From Planctomyces sp. SH-PL62 (GTDB lineage: Bacteria; Planctomycetota; Planctomycetia; Planctomycetales; Planctomycetaceae): a stretch of 34,950 nt of DNA. Location of the stretch: contig CAMDDX010000034.1 of NCBI GenBank assembly GCA_945893075.1, positions 1 through 34,950 of the forward strand, written 5' to 3'. The notes below the pieces were generated by a model. That model had not been told where the DNA came from. It searched no databases and saw only the letters and a list, made by a program, of their open reading frames with translations. Position 1 is the first letter of the stretch; each line of letters begins with the position of its first letter. The position numbers and the translations under genes were made by a program. Shown here piece after piece: positions 1-7,366 of this stretch.

Positions 1-459
1 CGCGGTTTCGGCTCCGCGTTTCGAGAGCAGTCGCACGCCGCTGGAGACGCTCTTGTTGAAACCGATCGTCACGGAACCGGGATTCACCGTCAGTGACTTG
101 AGCGTCGGCTTGGCTTGAGTCAGATCGGTGGTGTCTTCGGGGCCGATGACTCCCAACTGCTGACCGAGCGCCGCCGTGAAAGCGGGATGCGCCTTGATCC
201 GGTTGGCCAGTGCTCGCGTGCTGGTGACTCCGGCGGCGAACGCGGCCGACTTCTCCGTGTTCTTGGCCTGAGCGGTCGCCTTGGCGGCCTGCGAAGCGTT
301 GAACTTCGCGTGCAGATCGGTATTCGTGGCGGCGACGGCTGCGGTATCGGCCGCGACCAACCCGAACGTCGCGGCCAGCGCGGCGACTTGCGTGTTGAAG
401 TTGTCATGCCAGGCGACCAGTTCGGGGTCCGGCTTGGGAATGTAGTCTTGCTTGGCCAT
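1..459 (-). CDS. Hypothetical protein, partial (N-terminal 153 residues)
   Basis: The minus strand is open from an ATG at 459 to the left edge of the window, so the C-terminus is missing. The product starts MAKQDYIPKPDPELVAWHDN and continues with an Ala/Thr-rich helical stretch (about residues 25-100), then a segment ending VNPGSVTIGFNKS that looks like the start of a beta-sandwich. Planctomycete genomes commonly carry small proteins of this type, with the same opening and an Ala-rich helix followed by a fibronectin-III-like domain; that comparison is from memory. No signal peptide is visible. The start is supported by an AAGGA 7 nt upstream. That Shine-Dalgarno sequence lies inside a small inverted repeat (468-480) that could hide it. 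The frame is chosen over the competing minus-strand frame at 120-407 because it has the ribosome site and a natural amino-acid composition. No function is assigned. Confidence 0.75.
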   Translation of the reverse strand, partial: MAKQDYIPKPDPELVAWHDNFNTQVAALAATFGLVAADTAAVAATNTDLHAKFNASQAAKATAQAKNTEKSAAFAAGVTSTRALANRIKAHPAFTAALGQQLGVIGPEDTTDLTQAKPTLKSLTVNPGSVTIGFNKSVSSGVRLLSKRGAETA

Positions 460-503
460 GAGATTTTCCTTCCGAAGGAGAGATGTGATCCGCACGCTCG
501 ACA

Positions 504-534
504 GACTTCCGAAGTCTTTCAGACTGCGGAAGTC
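504..534. repeat. Short inverted repeat upstream of the left-edge gene
   Basis: Two 13-nt arms (504-516 and 522-534) flank a 5-nt spacer and match with two mismatches. Each arm is itself nearly palindromic (GACTTCCGAAGTC). It lies 45-75 nt upstream of the start codon at 459, so it could be an operator or a leader hairpin for that gene. It could also be a minor repeat element. Confidence 0.5.
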
Positions 535-580
535 TCACCGGCGAGATTATCGCAGTAATCTCCGACATTTCAAGCAGTTA

Positions 581-874
581 GGCGAATTCCCGCCGTTTTC
601 GGACGCACGCCGGAACGCTTCCGACGTACCCGCGAACCGTCCGGGCGTACCCGCGAACCGTCCGGGCGTACCCGCGACCGGCTCCGACGTGCCAGCAAAC
701 CGGAGCGGCGTACCGCCGGACAGCTCCGCCGTATCCCTGAAAGAGATGCTGGTGACCGCGAAAGAGTCGTTGGTCTCGGCGGACGAATTCGACGTGCCCC
801 GCAACTGGCTAGGCACACCTCGGAAACGTCGCAGCGTCCGGAAGTCCCATCGCGGCGTGCGGGGGTGTGTTTCA
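581..874. repeat. Degenerate 21-nt tandem repeat array, about 14 units
   Basis: From 581 the sequence can be cut into consecutive 21-nt units without gaps. The best-preserved units are at 623-643, 644-664, 665-685 and 686-706, close to G(A/G)CGTACCCGCGAACCGTCC. Units become progressively diverged towards 874. Because the unit is exactly seven codons, several frames on both strands stay open and encode heptapeptide repeats such as VPANRPG, but none has a convincing ribosome site. It is therefore annotated as a non-coding array. It fills most of the gene-free interval 460-939. Confidence 0.7.
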
Positions 875-939
875 TTCGGTTGCTGTTCTTGGCGGTAGAT
901 AAGGGGTCAGGTCCAATCAGTGTTTGCGATGAGAATCAA

Positions 940-1314
940 CTACTTCAGCAGTTTCTTCATTCCCTCACCCGCCGCTTCGCCGATAAGAAAGTAACTCTCC
1001 GCATTGGCGAACCAGTGATGACCATGCGTGGGACAGGGCGAGAGTTCTGCAGGCCGGGCAAAGTCGGTGGTTTTGATGAACAAGGCATTCTTGATCTGCT
1101 TTGTGCCTTCTTCCTGCGCCTTCCTGAATTCAAACATGTCACCCTGGGTCACGGGTCCGCCATTTCCGGCTCGCAGTACCTGGATGGCACCGATTTCTGT
1201 GACGTCGCCGACGGCGTGGCGATCGCGGATGAAGGTTGCATCCTGCGCTCGCTCGCCGAAGTCAACGAAGTCGACACGATCGCTCCGACCATTCCGAACT
1301 AATTTCGACGTCAT
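940..1314 (-). CDS. Hypothetical protein, orphan
   Basis: A minus-strand gene of 124 residues if the ATG at 1314 is used; the frame stays open to a GTG at 1395, giving 151 residues. Neither start has a good Shine-Dalgarno sequence, so the 5' end is uncertain. The shorter start is preferred because the extra residues (rich in Pro and Gln) look like translated non-coding sequence. The protein is soluble, has no signal peptide or membrane segment, and contains a Cys/His cluster, CPTHGHHW, near residues 93-100. I do not recognise a family. Codon choice and composition favour this frame over the plus-strand frame at 865-1302, which covers the same DNA. It stands alone between a tandem array and a palindromic repeat. 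Confidence 0.55.
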   Translation of the reverse strand: MTSKLVRNGRSDRVDFVDFGERAQDATFIRDRHAVGDVTEIGAIQVLRAGNGGPVTQGDMFEFRKAQEEGTKQIKNALFIKTTDFARPAELSPCPTHGHHWFANAESYFLIGEAAGEGMKKLLK

Positions 1315-1438
1315 GGGCGAGTTCGCAGGATTCTGCTCGCGGACTTGTTGTTGACGAAATCGCACCGGTGGCGAATGCGGCAGCGCGTTGGCCACCGGTT
1401 TTTGTTGTCTGAGCAGTGTGACTCAACCCGGCAAAGCA

Positions 1439-1482
1439 GTCATCGCAACGGGGCCGGAGGCGTAGCGGTCATCGCAACGGGG
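1439..1482. repeat. 15-nt direct repeat pair
   Basis: The 15-mer GTCATCGCAACGGGG occurs at 1439-1453 and again at 1468-1482. It lies at the edge of the nested palindrome downstream and shares its CAACGGGG word, so it may be part of the same repeat region. No gene is seen between 1315 and 1795. Confidence 0.6.
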
Positions 1483-1529
1483 TTGGGGGTGTGACGAGAT
1501 TGACAGTGTATTTTGTTTCGCGGCTTTGC

Positions 1530-1720
1530 CCCAACGGGGCAAGACTCGATAGCCCAGGGCGCAGCCCTGGGGTACGGAACGATGAATATTGGCAAGTCCC
1601 AACGGGGCGTAACTCCACGGAGACGTCGTGAGAGTTTCGCCCCGTTGGGGCTGGACGTGACGCACGGGATCGTGCCCCAGGGCTGCGCCCTGGGCTATCG
1701 AGTGCCGACCCTTCGGGCCG
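1530..1720. repeat. Nested palindromic element downstream of the DUF58 operon
   Basis: A perfect 28-nt inverted repeat pairs 1545-1572 with 1675-1702. Each arm is itself a palindrome around CCCAGGGC and GCCCTGGG. A further pair lies next to it: CCCAACGGGGC at 1530-1540 and its complement at 1639-1649. ORFs reading through it encode recurring peptides such as VPQGCALGYRV and are regarded as spurious. It lies 95 nt past the stop of the DUF58 gene and may end transcription of that operon. A sequence-distinct element of similar design is at 9273-9480. Confidence 0.8.
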
Positions 1721-1795
1721 AGAATCGTGCAACAAATCCAGCCTGATTCATCGTCTGAGACAAACCCAACTTTTCATCGCCCCAGTGCCCGCGCC

Positions 1796-3118
1796 TCACA
1801 ACCCGCTTTGCTGACGCAGTTCGATGAACCGGTTGATGAGCGGCACGATCAATTGCGACGGGGCGACATCGAGCACATGTACGCCGCTGCGGCGGATGCC
1901 GTGCAAAGCCTGTTCGCGTTCGCGCAGCAGTTGCAGCGCGACGGTGTGCCGTGCGGCGTCCAGCCCATCGGTCAGCGGTTCGCGCACCTGTTGTTCCAGA
2001 GCCGGCGTCTGCAACGCGGCGAAGAGGACCACATGCCGCTTAGCCAACCGAGCCAGCGACGCTCGGAAGCGTTCGGTCGTCTCGAGATCGGCCATGTCGG
2101 AGAGTACGACAACCAGCGAGCGTTTGGCGTGTCGCTGTTGCAGCGTCGCGAACATGCGGGCGAAGTCGGTTTCCCGCCAGCGGGTCGTCGCGGCATAAAC
2201 ACAGTCGGCCATCGCACCCAGCGACGACAGGCCAGAGACCGGCGTTAAATAGCCCAGCACTTGATCGTCGAACAACGCCATGCCGCAGCGATCGGAGCCT
2301 TGCAGCGCGACTCGCGCGAGCATCAGCGCGGCGTCGATCGCGCAGTCCAGTTTGCTGCCTCGACCGACATCGGCTCCCATCATCCGGCCGCAGTCGATGA
2401 GCAGCAGCACGTCGCGATGCCGTTCGATCTGGAAGCGCCGGATGATCGGCCGATTCATCCGCGCGGTCGCGCGCCAGTCGATACGCCGCGGGTCGTCGCC
2501 GTCGCGGAATTCGGTCAGCGATTCAAACTCCGTCCCCGTGCCGTGCTGCCGCGCGTGTGTCTTCTTGTCGAACAACAGATTCACGCCCATTTCTTTTTGC
2601 AGCTCTTCCGGCGAGTGATATGTCTCCGGCACAACGCGAACCGTTGCCGGCAGTGCGAATGTCCGCTGAGCCTCCAGAATCCCGAATCGTCCGACCAGCC
2701 GGACCCACATCGGACCGAAGGTGTGCTCGCCGCGCACCGGAATGCGCAGTGCGTTGGTCTGTTCGACGACGAACTCCCGTTCCGACAGCGACAGCGGCCG
2801 GCAGAGCAGCGGCGGTTCGCAATCGCTCGGCAAGCCGTCGCGCCATTCGCCGCGCAGAGGTCCGGGCAGATCGCGTTCGAGCACCCACTTCACGTCGAAC
2901 GGACGGCCACGACCGACGAGGTTCGGCAATCGCCGCGCGACTCGCACATCCGCCAATCGCCTTTGCAGATCGAAGTAGTCCGCGACCGCCAAGCCTGTCA
3001 GCAACAGTACCGCCGCGAACTCGACAATGATCACGCCGGCCGACACGAACACCAGCAGCGATCCCGCGAGCATCACCGCGGCGGCGTAAATCAGCGAACG
3101 GCCCGGTCGCACAGTCAT
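1796..3118 (-). CDS. DUF58 domain-containing protein
   Basis: 440 residues. Two hydrophobic segments at about 9-27 and 30-46 anchor the N-terminus in the membrane. The conserved DUF58 signature, DGDDPRRIDWRATARMNRP, is near residue 206. It is followed by a von Willebrand A-like fold beginning LLLIDCGRMMGADVG near residue 237. The MIDAS-like DxGxM form lacks the serines of the canonical DxSxS motif, so metal binding may differ. DUF58 proteins are regular partners of MoxR ATPases and are thought to act in envelope assembly or protein maturation. Here the gene is the last of five. Its ATG overlaps the stop codon of the MoxR gene by 4 nt (ATGA), which indicates translational coupling. Family assignment is firm; the precise role is unknown. 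Confidence 0.93.
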   Translation of the reverse strand: MTVRPGRSLIYAAAVMLAGSLLVFVSAGVIIVEFAAVLLLTGLAVADYFDLQRRLADVRVARRLPNLVGRGRPFDVKWVLERDLPGPLRGEWRDGLPSDCEPPLLCRPLSLSEREFVVEQTNALRIPVRGEHTFGPMWVRLVGRFGILEAQRTFALPATVRVVPETYHSPEELQKEMGVNLLFDKKTHARQHGTGTEFESLTEFRDGDDPRRIDWRATARMNRPIIRRFQIERHRDVLLLIDCGRMMGADVGRGSKLDCAIDAALMLARVALQGSDRCGMALFDDQVLGYLTPVSGLSSLGAMADCVYAATTRWRETDFARMFATLQQRHAKRSLVVVLSDMADLETTERFRASLARLAKRHVVLFAALQTPALEQQVREPLTDGLDAARHTVALQLLREREQALHGIRRSGVHVLDVAPSQLIVPLINRFIELRQQSGL

Positions 3119-4062
3119 CGAGGCACCTCGACTGATTCCAGCAGCGCGGCCAGGACTTCGTCGGCCGTCGTCCCTTCCAACTCCGTTGAAGGAGCCAGCA
3201 CCACGCGATGCCGCATCGTCGGCAAGAACGCTTGCTGCACGTCATCCGGAATGACGAAGTCGCGATCCGCGAACCGCGCCAAGCTTTTCGCTCCCATCAG
3301 CAGCATCAGCCCGGCACGCGGACTCGCTCCGACGGACAACCCATCGTCGTTGCGAGTCGCCTTGAGCAGTTCCGAAACGTAATTGATGACTTCGTCGCGG
3401 ACGTGCGTGGCGCGAATGAGTTGCCGCGACTCAACAATGTCCGCCGGCGAAACCACGGCTCGGACATCCATCGCGGCCGGGTTCGATTTACCCGCGTTGG
3501 CGTGATGCTCGCGCAGCACACGCTGCTCGGCCTTTTGGTCGGGGTATGTCATCTCGATCTTGAACATGAACCGATCCAATTGAGCGAGCGGCAGCGGGTA
3601 TGTCCCTTCCTGCTCGATGGGGTTCTGCGTCGCAAACGTGATGAACGGGTCCGGCAGCGGGTGCGTCACGCCGTCGTGAGTGACGCCCAATTCCTGCATC
3701 GCCTCCAGCAACGCCGATTGCGTACGTGCGGAGGCGCGGTTGATTTCGTCGGCCAGCAAAAAATTGGTGAAGACCGGGCCGGGGCGAAAGTCGAATGTCC
3801 CCGACTCGGCCCGAAACACCGACGAGCCGGCGATGTCCCCCGGCAGCAGATCCGGCGTCATCTGCACACGGCGGAATTGCAGATTGAGTGCGGCGGCAAT
3901 CGTCCGCACCAGCAACGTCTTGGCTGTGCCGGGCGGACCTTCCAGCAACACGTGACCGCTGCTGAACAGCGCGGCCAGCGCGAAGTCTACGACCTCGTCT
4001 TGACCGAAGATGACTTTGGAGATTTCATCGCGCATCGCGCGGTAACGTTCTTGGAGAGACAC
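3115..4062 (-). CDS. MoxR-family AAA+ ATPase
   Basis: 315 residues, the usual MoxR length. Walker A (GPPGTAKT) is at about residue 41, Walker B (LLADEINRA) at about 102, the ATQNPIEQEGTYPLPLAQLD sensor region at about 142, and a C-terminal lid follows. It is a cytoplasmic chaperone-type ATPase expected to work with the adjacent DUF58 and DUF4350 membrane proteins. The start is a GTG at 4062 with GGAGG 8 nt upstream. The N-terminal helix from this start matches the family, so a shorter start is unlikely. Consequently the gene overlaps the 3' end of the DUF4350 gene by 76 nt in another frame, which is long for this type of operon. The 3' end overlaps the DUF58 start by 4 nt. Confidence 0.96.
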   Translation of the reverse strand: MSLQERYRAMRDEISKVIFGQDEVVDFALAALFSSGHVLLEGPPGTAKTLLVRTIAAALNLQFRRVQMTPDLLPGDIAGSSVFRAESGTFDFRPGPVFTNFLLADEINRASARTQSALLEAMQELGVTHDGVTHPLPDPFITFATQNPIEQEGTYPLPLAQLDRFMFKIEMTYPDQKAEQRVLREHHANAGKSNPAAMDVRAVVSPADIVESRQLIRATHVRDEVINYVSELLKATRNDDGLSVGASPRAGLMLLMGAKSLARFADRDFVIPDDVQQAFLPTMRHRVVLAPSTELEGTTADEVLAALLESVEVPR

Positions 4063-5438
4063 TCGACCATCCTCCGCATTAAGGGAATTGCACGTCGTTC
4101 ATCGCCGGCGTGACCGGCTGCCAACAGGCTCTGCACCGCCTGCAAGGTGTTTGACAACTCGGCGGCTCGGTCGGGATCGCGGCGCTCGACCGCCGCCAGC
4201 AGTCGTTCCTCGGAGTGCTGATCGGGAGGCAGTCCGTGCTCGCGACGCAGGTGCCACAGCACGCCCTCCCGCAACTTCGACATGATCCACGCCCCGGCCC
4301 CCCGCCCTTCGCGCAGGAACCGAGCCATCGCTTCCACATATTCCCGAATCGCGCGGCGCGAGACCGGCCGCTCGGCCAATGGAGTTCCCAGAAACACGGA
4401 CTCGCGCCACGCGATCAAGCCGATGACCAGCAGCAGCGCCAGCGTCACCGCGCCATAGGTCCGTTGAGCGAACAGCCACATCGGATTCCCGCGGATCGCC
4501 AGACCGTGATAGAACTCGTCCATCACGATCTCGCGGTCGCCGTCTGTCAAAAGTTTGCACAGCACGACGACGTTATCCGCGTCGCCGATGACGCTGTTCT
4601 CGATCAACGCGGGAGTGCTAACGACCGTGATTTCTCCGCGACCAACAACGAATCGCGCGGCGATGCACATTTTGCCGTCCGAGTCTTCCGGCGATGTTTC
4701 GCTCAGAACGGTGATCGTGCCGGCCGGCACTCGATCGCCGTATTGGATCGCAAAGACGCCGTTCTCCGGCAGCGATAGCGTGCGATCCTGTCCGATCATC
4801 GGTTCAAAGACACCGCTGGACCGCGCGACGTATTTGATCCGCTCCGTAGTCGTCTGCCCGGTTTTCACGGCGGTTTGAAAGATCTCGCGCAGTTCGCGCG
4901 GTCCCCGGATTCGCGGCTTGGAATTCACGTCCGCTGAGTCCTCCGTCGCCAGCGACTTCACCGAGACTTCGGGCAACTGCAACAGATCCCAAAGCGATCG
5001 CGGTTCCGCTTTCACTTCGGCGCTGCTGGGCTTCTTCTCGCGGCTCTTCCGAGCCGCCTCGCGCAGCACGGCAGGATCGAACCAACTCAATTCTTCCACG
5101 CCAACGGCCACCAGGACATGACCCCCGTCGCGAACCCAATGACCGACCTCTTCCAGCCAGTTTTGTTCGACCCGCACGAGTTCGTTCGACGGCTGCCACA
5201 GCACCAGCCGCGCATTCCCCAACTTGCTGGGCATCGGCGGCCCCAACGAGCGCCGGATCGGCAGGCCCAACTCACGGAACGTGTCGAAGACTGCGCGTTG
5301 TCCGCGTCCACGAGTGCCATAAGAATCCGCACGCAGTCCCTCACCGTCGGGTGGTTGCAGCAGCGACCAGCACGACCAGAGCAGCGAGATCACCGCCAAG
5401 GTGATCGTCAGCGAAATTGCGTTGCGGGACGTCAGCAC
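3987..5438 (-). CDS. DUF4350 domain-containing membrane protein
   Basis: 483 residues. An N-terminal membrane helix (about 8-28) is followed by an extracytoplasmic DUF4350 domain (about 40-310; features include VFDTFRELGLPIRRS and VMDEFYHG). A second membrane helix at about 326-345 (TLALLLVIGLIAW) and a cytoplasmic alpha-helical tail complete it. DUF4350 proteins typically lie beside MoxR and DUF58 genes, as here. The start is a GTG at 5438 with GGAGG 6 nt upstream. The first 7 nt overlap the end of the DUF4129 gene. The last 25 residues, read across the MoxR start, are low in hydrophobics and may be a non-conserved tail created by loss of an earlier stop. The family call is confident; the biochemical role is unknown. 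Confidence 0.9.
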   Translation of the reverse strand: MLTSRNAISLTITLAVISLLWSCWSLLQPPDGEGLRADSYGTRGRGQRAVFDTFRELGLPIRRSLGPPMPSKLGNARLVLWQPSNELVRVEQNWLEEVGHWVRDGGHVLVAVGVEELSWFDPAVLREAARKSREKKPSSAEVKAEPRSLWDLLQLPEVSVKSLATEDSADVNSKPRIRGPRELREIFQTAVKTGQTTTERIKYVARSSGVFEPMIGQDRTLSLPENGVFAIQYGDRVPAGTITVLSETSPEDSDGKMCIAARFVVGRGEITVVSTPALIENSVIGDADNVVVLCKLLTDGDREIVMDEFYHGLAIRGNPMWLFAQRTYGAVTLALLLVIGLIAWRESVFLGTPLAERPVSRRAIREYVEAMARFLREGRGAGAWIMSKLREGVLWHLRREHGLPPDQHSEERLLAAVERRDPDRAAELSNTLQAVQSLLAAGHAGDERRAIPLMRRMVECLSKNVTARCAMKSPKSSSVKTRS

Positions 5439-6100
5439 GACTCGCCTCCGATCACGCTGGCGATCAATCGCGAATGCGCCAGCCGGCAGGCTTCATAGTC
5501 TTTCGCGTAGCACGCTTCGTCGCCGTACCACTTCCGCTCGATCGTGACCACCAGCACTTCCAGAGATTCACAGAAAGGGGCGTTGCGATAACGCCGCAAG
5601 TGCGCCCGATTCGTCGTGCCGCGCCGGAATGGTCGCCGCTCGCGTTCTTCCAACCGAGCCAAGCAAGATCGAAACAAATGCCGCACGGCTTCGATCCACT
5701 CACGCCGCGCCGCCGCTTCCTCTGCCAGTCGGTCCCACTCTCGCACCGTGGTGAGCGGCGATGGCGAAATCGAAACGGAGAGCTTCTCGCGCCGCTCGCC
5801 TTTCAAGGCGCGAAACAGCGTGACAAAGCCATGCACGAAGACCGCCACCAGCAGCACGACCATGACCAAGCTAATGATCACGCGCAGAAACATCGGCCAG
5901 CCTTCGGTGAACTCGAACAGCCACCAGCGGATCAAGTCAGCAAACCATTCGATGGCCTTCAGAAACAATTCCAACAGCCAAGGCGTTTCGTCCGCGACGC
6001 GATCGGTCCGATAATCGGGGCGCGACAGCACTTCGCGCATCTTGTCGCGCAGCACCGTTTCCTCCGGCATCGACGCCAGCGTTGGCAGGATTCCGCTCAT
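5432..6100 (-). CDS. DUF4129 domain-containing membrane protein
   Basis: 222 residues. It has a strong membrane helix near residues 72-95 (VIISLVMVVLLVAVFVHGF) and a C-terminal cytoplasmic DUF4129 domain (about 120-215) with the conserved pattern EAVRHLFRSCLARLEER, then RRGTTNRAHLRRYR and ERKWYG. DUF4129 domains occur in MoxR/DUF58/transglutaminase-type operons and may bridge membrane and cytoplasmic components; this is inference. The ATG at 6100 shares one base with the TGA of the preceding gene (TGATG), and the 3' end overlaps the next start by 7 nt. The overlaps point to one co-translated unit. Confidence 0.88.
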   Translation of the reverse strand: MSGILPTLASMPEETVLRDKMREVLSRPDYRTDRVADETPWLLELFLKAIEWFADLIRWWLFEFTEGWPMFLRVIISLVMVVLLVAVFVHGFVTLFRALKGERREKLSVSISPSPLTTVREWDRLAEEAAARREWIEAVRHLFRSCLARLEERERRPFRRGTTNRAHLRRYRNAPFCESLEVLVVTIERKWYGDEACYAKDYEACRLAHSRLIASVIGGESC

Positions 6101-6912
6101 CAGGTGGCCTGTTTCTCTTCGTCATCGGCTTCGAGCACGATTTCGGCTTCGACCGCGTCCACCAAAAGCTGAAGATCAAATTGCTCATGCTGGCAGCGAG
6201 CCGAGAAGTAAAACATCACAACCGCCGCCGAACTAAAAATTTGCAAGGCACACTGCACAACGGCTCCCAACACGATGGCCGCATGGGGCTGGGGCACAAG
6301 GTGAGGTGCGGCGACAACTCCCAGTTGGATAACGGCAACCACCGCCCCGCACACGAACATGGACCCCAGGTTGCCTTCCGTCAGGGTCTTGCTGCGCTTC
6401 AAGGCGTCGATTCCGCCAACCCCCTCGATGACGACGATCGGCGTGGTGAAGGCGAACCACAACGTGACAATGATCCCCGGAATAATGCAGAGCAGCGTAC
6501 CGACGAAGACTGCCAAGCCACCCAAAACCGAAGTGCCGATCAGCGGCAAAAAAATCTTCAGAGCCTGCGACAATGCGGCCTTCGTCGTGAACGGCTGGCC
6601 GAGAGCCGCGCAGGAAACGCCATGTACGACCGCGGCATTCCCCAGGATGGTGGCGACGGCCGAAGCGATGCTCAAAACGTTGATGATGTTCCCGTGCTTT
6701 TGTTGGGCCTCCATCCAAGCGACGAATTGTTCTTGCTGGAACGGGAACGTGAGCTGCGGCATCACCGCGAATTGATAGAAGGACACAATGAGCAACGGCG
6801 GCAGCATCGTCACGGCCACAATTCGGAACAGCGCCCCGAAGTGTTCCTTGGTCAGCGCGATCGCTTCATCCAAGACACCCCCCAAAGAAAGCTGACGTAT
6901 CTGATGTGCCAT
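6100..6912 (-). CDS. Polytopic membrane protein, GPDPase membrane-domain-like
   Basis: 270 residues and the first gene of the five-gene operon. Several hydrophobic segments are visible (about 30-50, 75-95, 115-160, 185-205 and 215-240). The central part LLCIIPGIIVTLWFAFTTPI, followed by VIEGVGGIDALKRSKTLTEG, matches the pattern of membrane proteins with a glycerophosphodiester phosphodiesterase membrane domain (PF10110-like). In that group the Pro-Gly kink and the downstream ALKRS helix recur. No catalytic phosphodiesterase domain is present, so enzymatic activity should not be assumed. The acidic C-terminus (EAEIVLEADDEEK) is cytoplasmic or periplasmic depending on helix count. The ATG at 6912 lacks an obvious Shine-Dalgarno sequence; the promoter would lie in 6913-7100. 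Confidence 0.8.
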   Translation of the reverse strand: MAHQIRQLSLGGVLDEAIALTKEHFGALFRIVAVTMLPPLLIVSFYQFAVMPQLTFPFQQEQFVAWMEAQQKHGNIINVLSIASAVATILGNAAVVHGVSCAALGQPFTTKAALSQALKIFLPLIGTSVLGGLAVFVGTLLCIIPGIIVTLWFAFTTPIVVIEGVGGIDALKRSKTLTEGNLGSMFVCGAVVAVIQLGVVAAPHLVPQPHAAIVLGAVVQCALQIFSSAAVVMFYFSARCQHEQFDLQLLVDAVEAEIVLEADDEEKQAT

Positions 6913-7165
6913 GACGGTTATTCGTCGTAGAAAAATGTTCGGAGACGGAGTTGCGGTGACAGCAGAACATTTGCCGTGAGAATTTCAAGCGTTGGTGACT
7001 GCGGGGCCGGACGCTCAAGTTTCCTGAAACTCACGAATTCCAGGTGCCGCAGACTTCCGCCCCCATCCCACTTGCCTCATTGGTCTCGACACAATTTTAA
7101 GCCGCAGGCGATTCATGGCCAGATGCGGATGCAACGGGCGATAACGAGCATTTCCGCAGGCGTCC

Positions 7166-7259
7166 CATTCGCTGCCTCCTTAAATTCGCTGTCGATTTCT
7201 CATTCCCGACGAAGATTCGACAGCGAATTTAGGGAGGCAGCGAATGTCAGAATGAGAAA
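7166..7259. repeat. Long hairpin with an alternative pairing arm
   Basis: Arms 7166-7194 and 7218-7246 are 29 nt each with one mismatch, around a 23-nt loop. In addition, TTTCTCATTC in the loop (7196-7205) is a perfect complement of 7250-7259 just outside the hairpin. The element lies between the stop of the secreted-protein gene (7367) and the start of the five-gene operon (6912), both on the minus strand. It could end transcription of the former, regulate the latter, or be a mobile palindrome. No gene is seen in the interval 6913-7366. Confidence 0.85.
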
Positions 7260-7366
7260 CTCGCTTCACCAGACAAACATTGACCAGAGCCTCGATCATC
7301 AAGTTGTGTAGATACCAATGAGACAAGCTGGATGGGGACCAAGACGCCCGACCCCTACACCAACAA

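Noticed and set aside
581..874. CRISPR-like regular repeat
   Set aside because: Units are contiguous with no unique spacers; the same applies to the 14-nt (14569-14618) and 17-nt (33813-33897) arrays.
452..898. Plus-strand ORF encoding VPANRPG-type heptapeptide repeats
   Set aside because: The 21-nt period keeps several frames open on both strands; no ribosome site or gene-like flanks are present.
900..917. AAGGGGTCAGGTCC motif reminiscent of sequences near REP-associated transposases
   Set aside because: A single short copy with no transposase nearby is not enough to name an element.
865..1302. Plus-strand ORF opposite the orphan gene at 940-1314
   Set aside because: Composition and codon choice favour the minus-strand frame, and this frame starts inside the tandem array.
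1423..1746. Short ORFs across the nested palindrome
   Set aside because: They encode palindrome-derived peptides on both strands and have no ribosome sites.
2261..3382. 373-codon plus-strand ORF
   Set aside because: Antisense shadow of the DUF58 and MoxR genes, with low-complexity Arg/Gln-rich translation.
7166..7259. True pseudoknot
   Set aside because: Three bases would have to span a 29-bp stem, so both helices cannot coexist.
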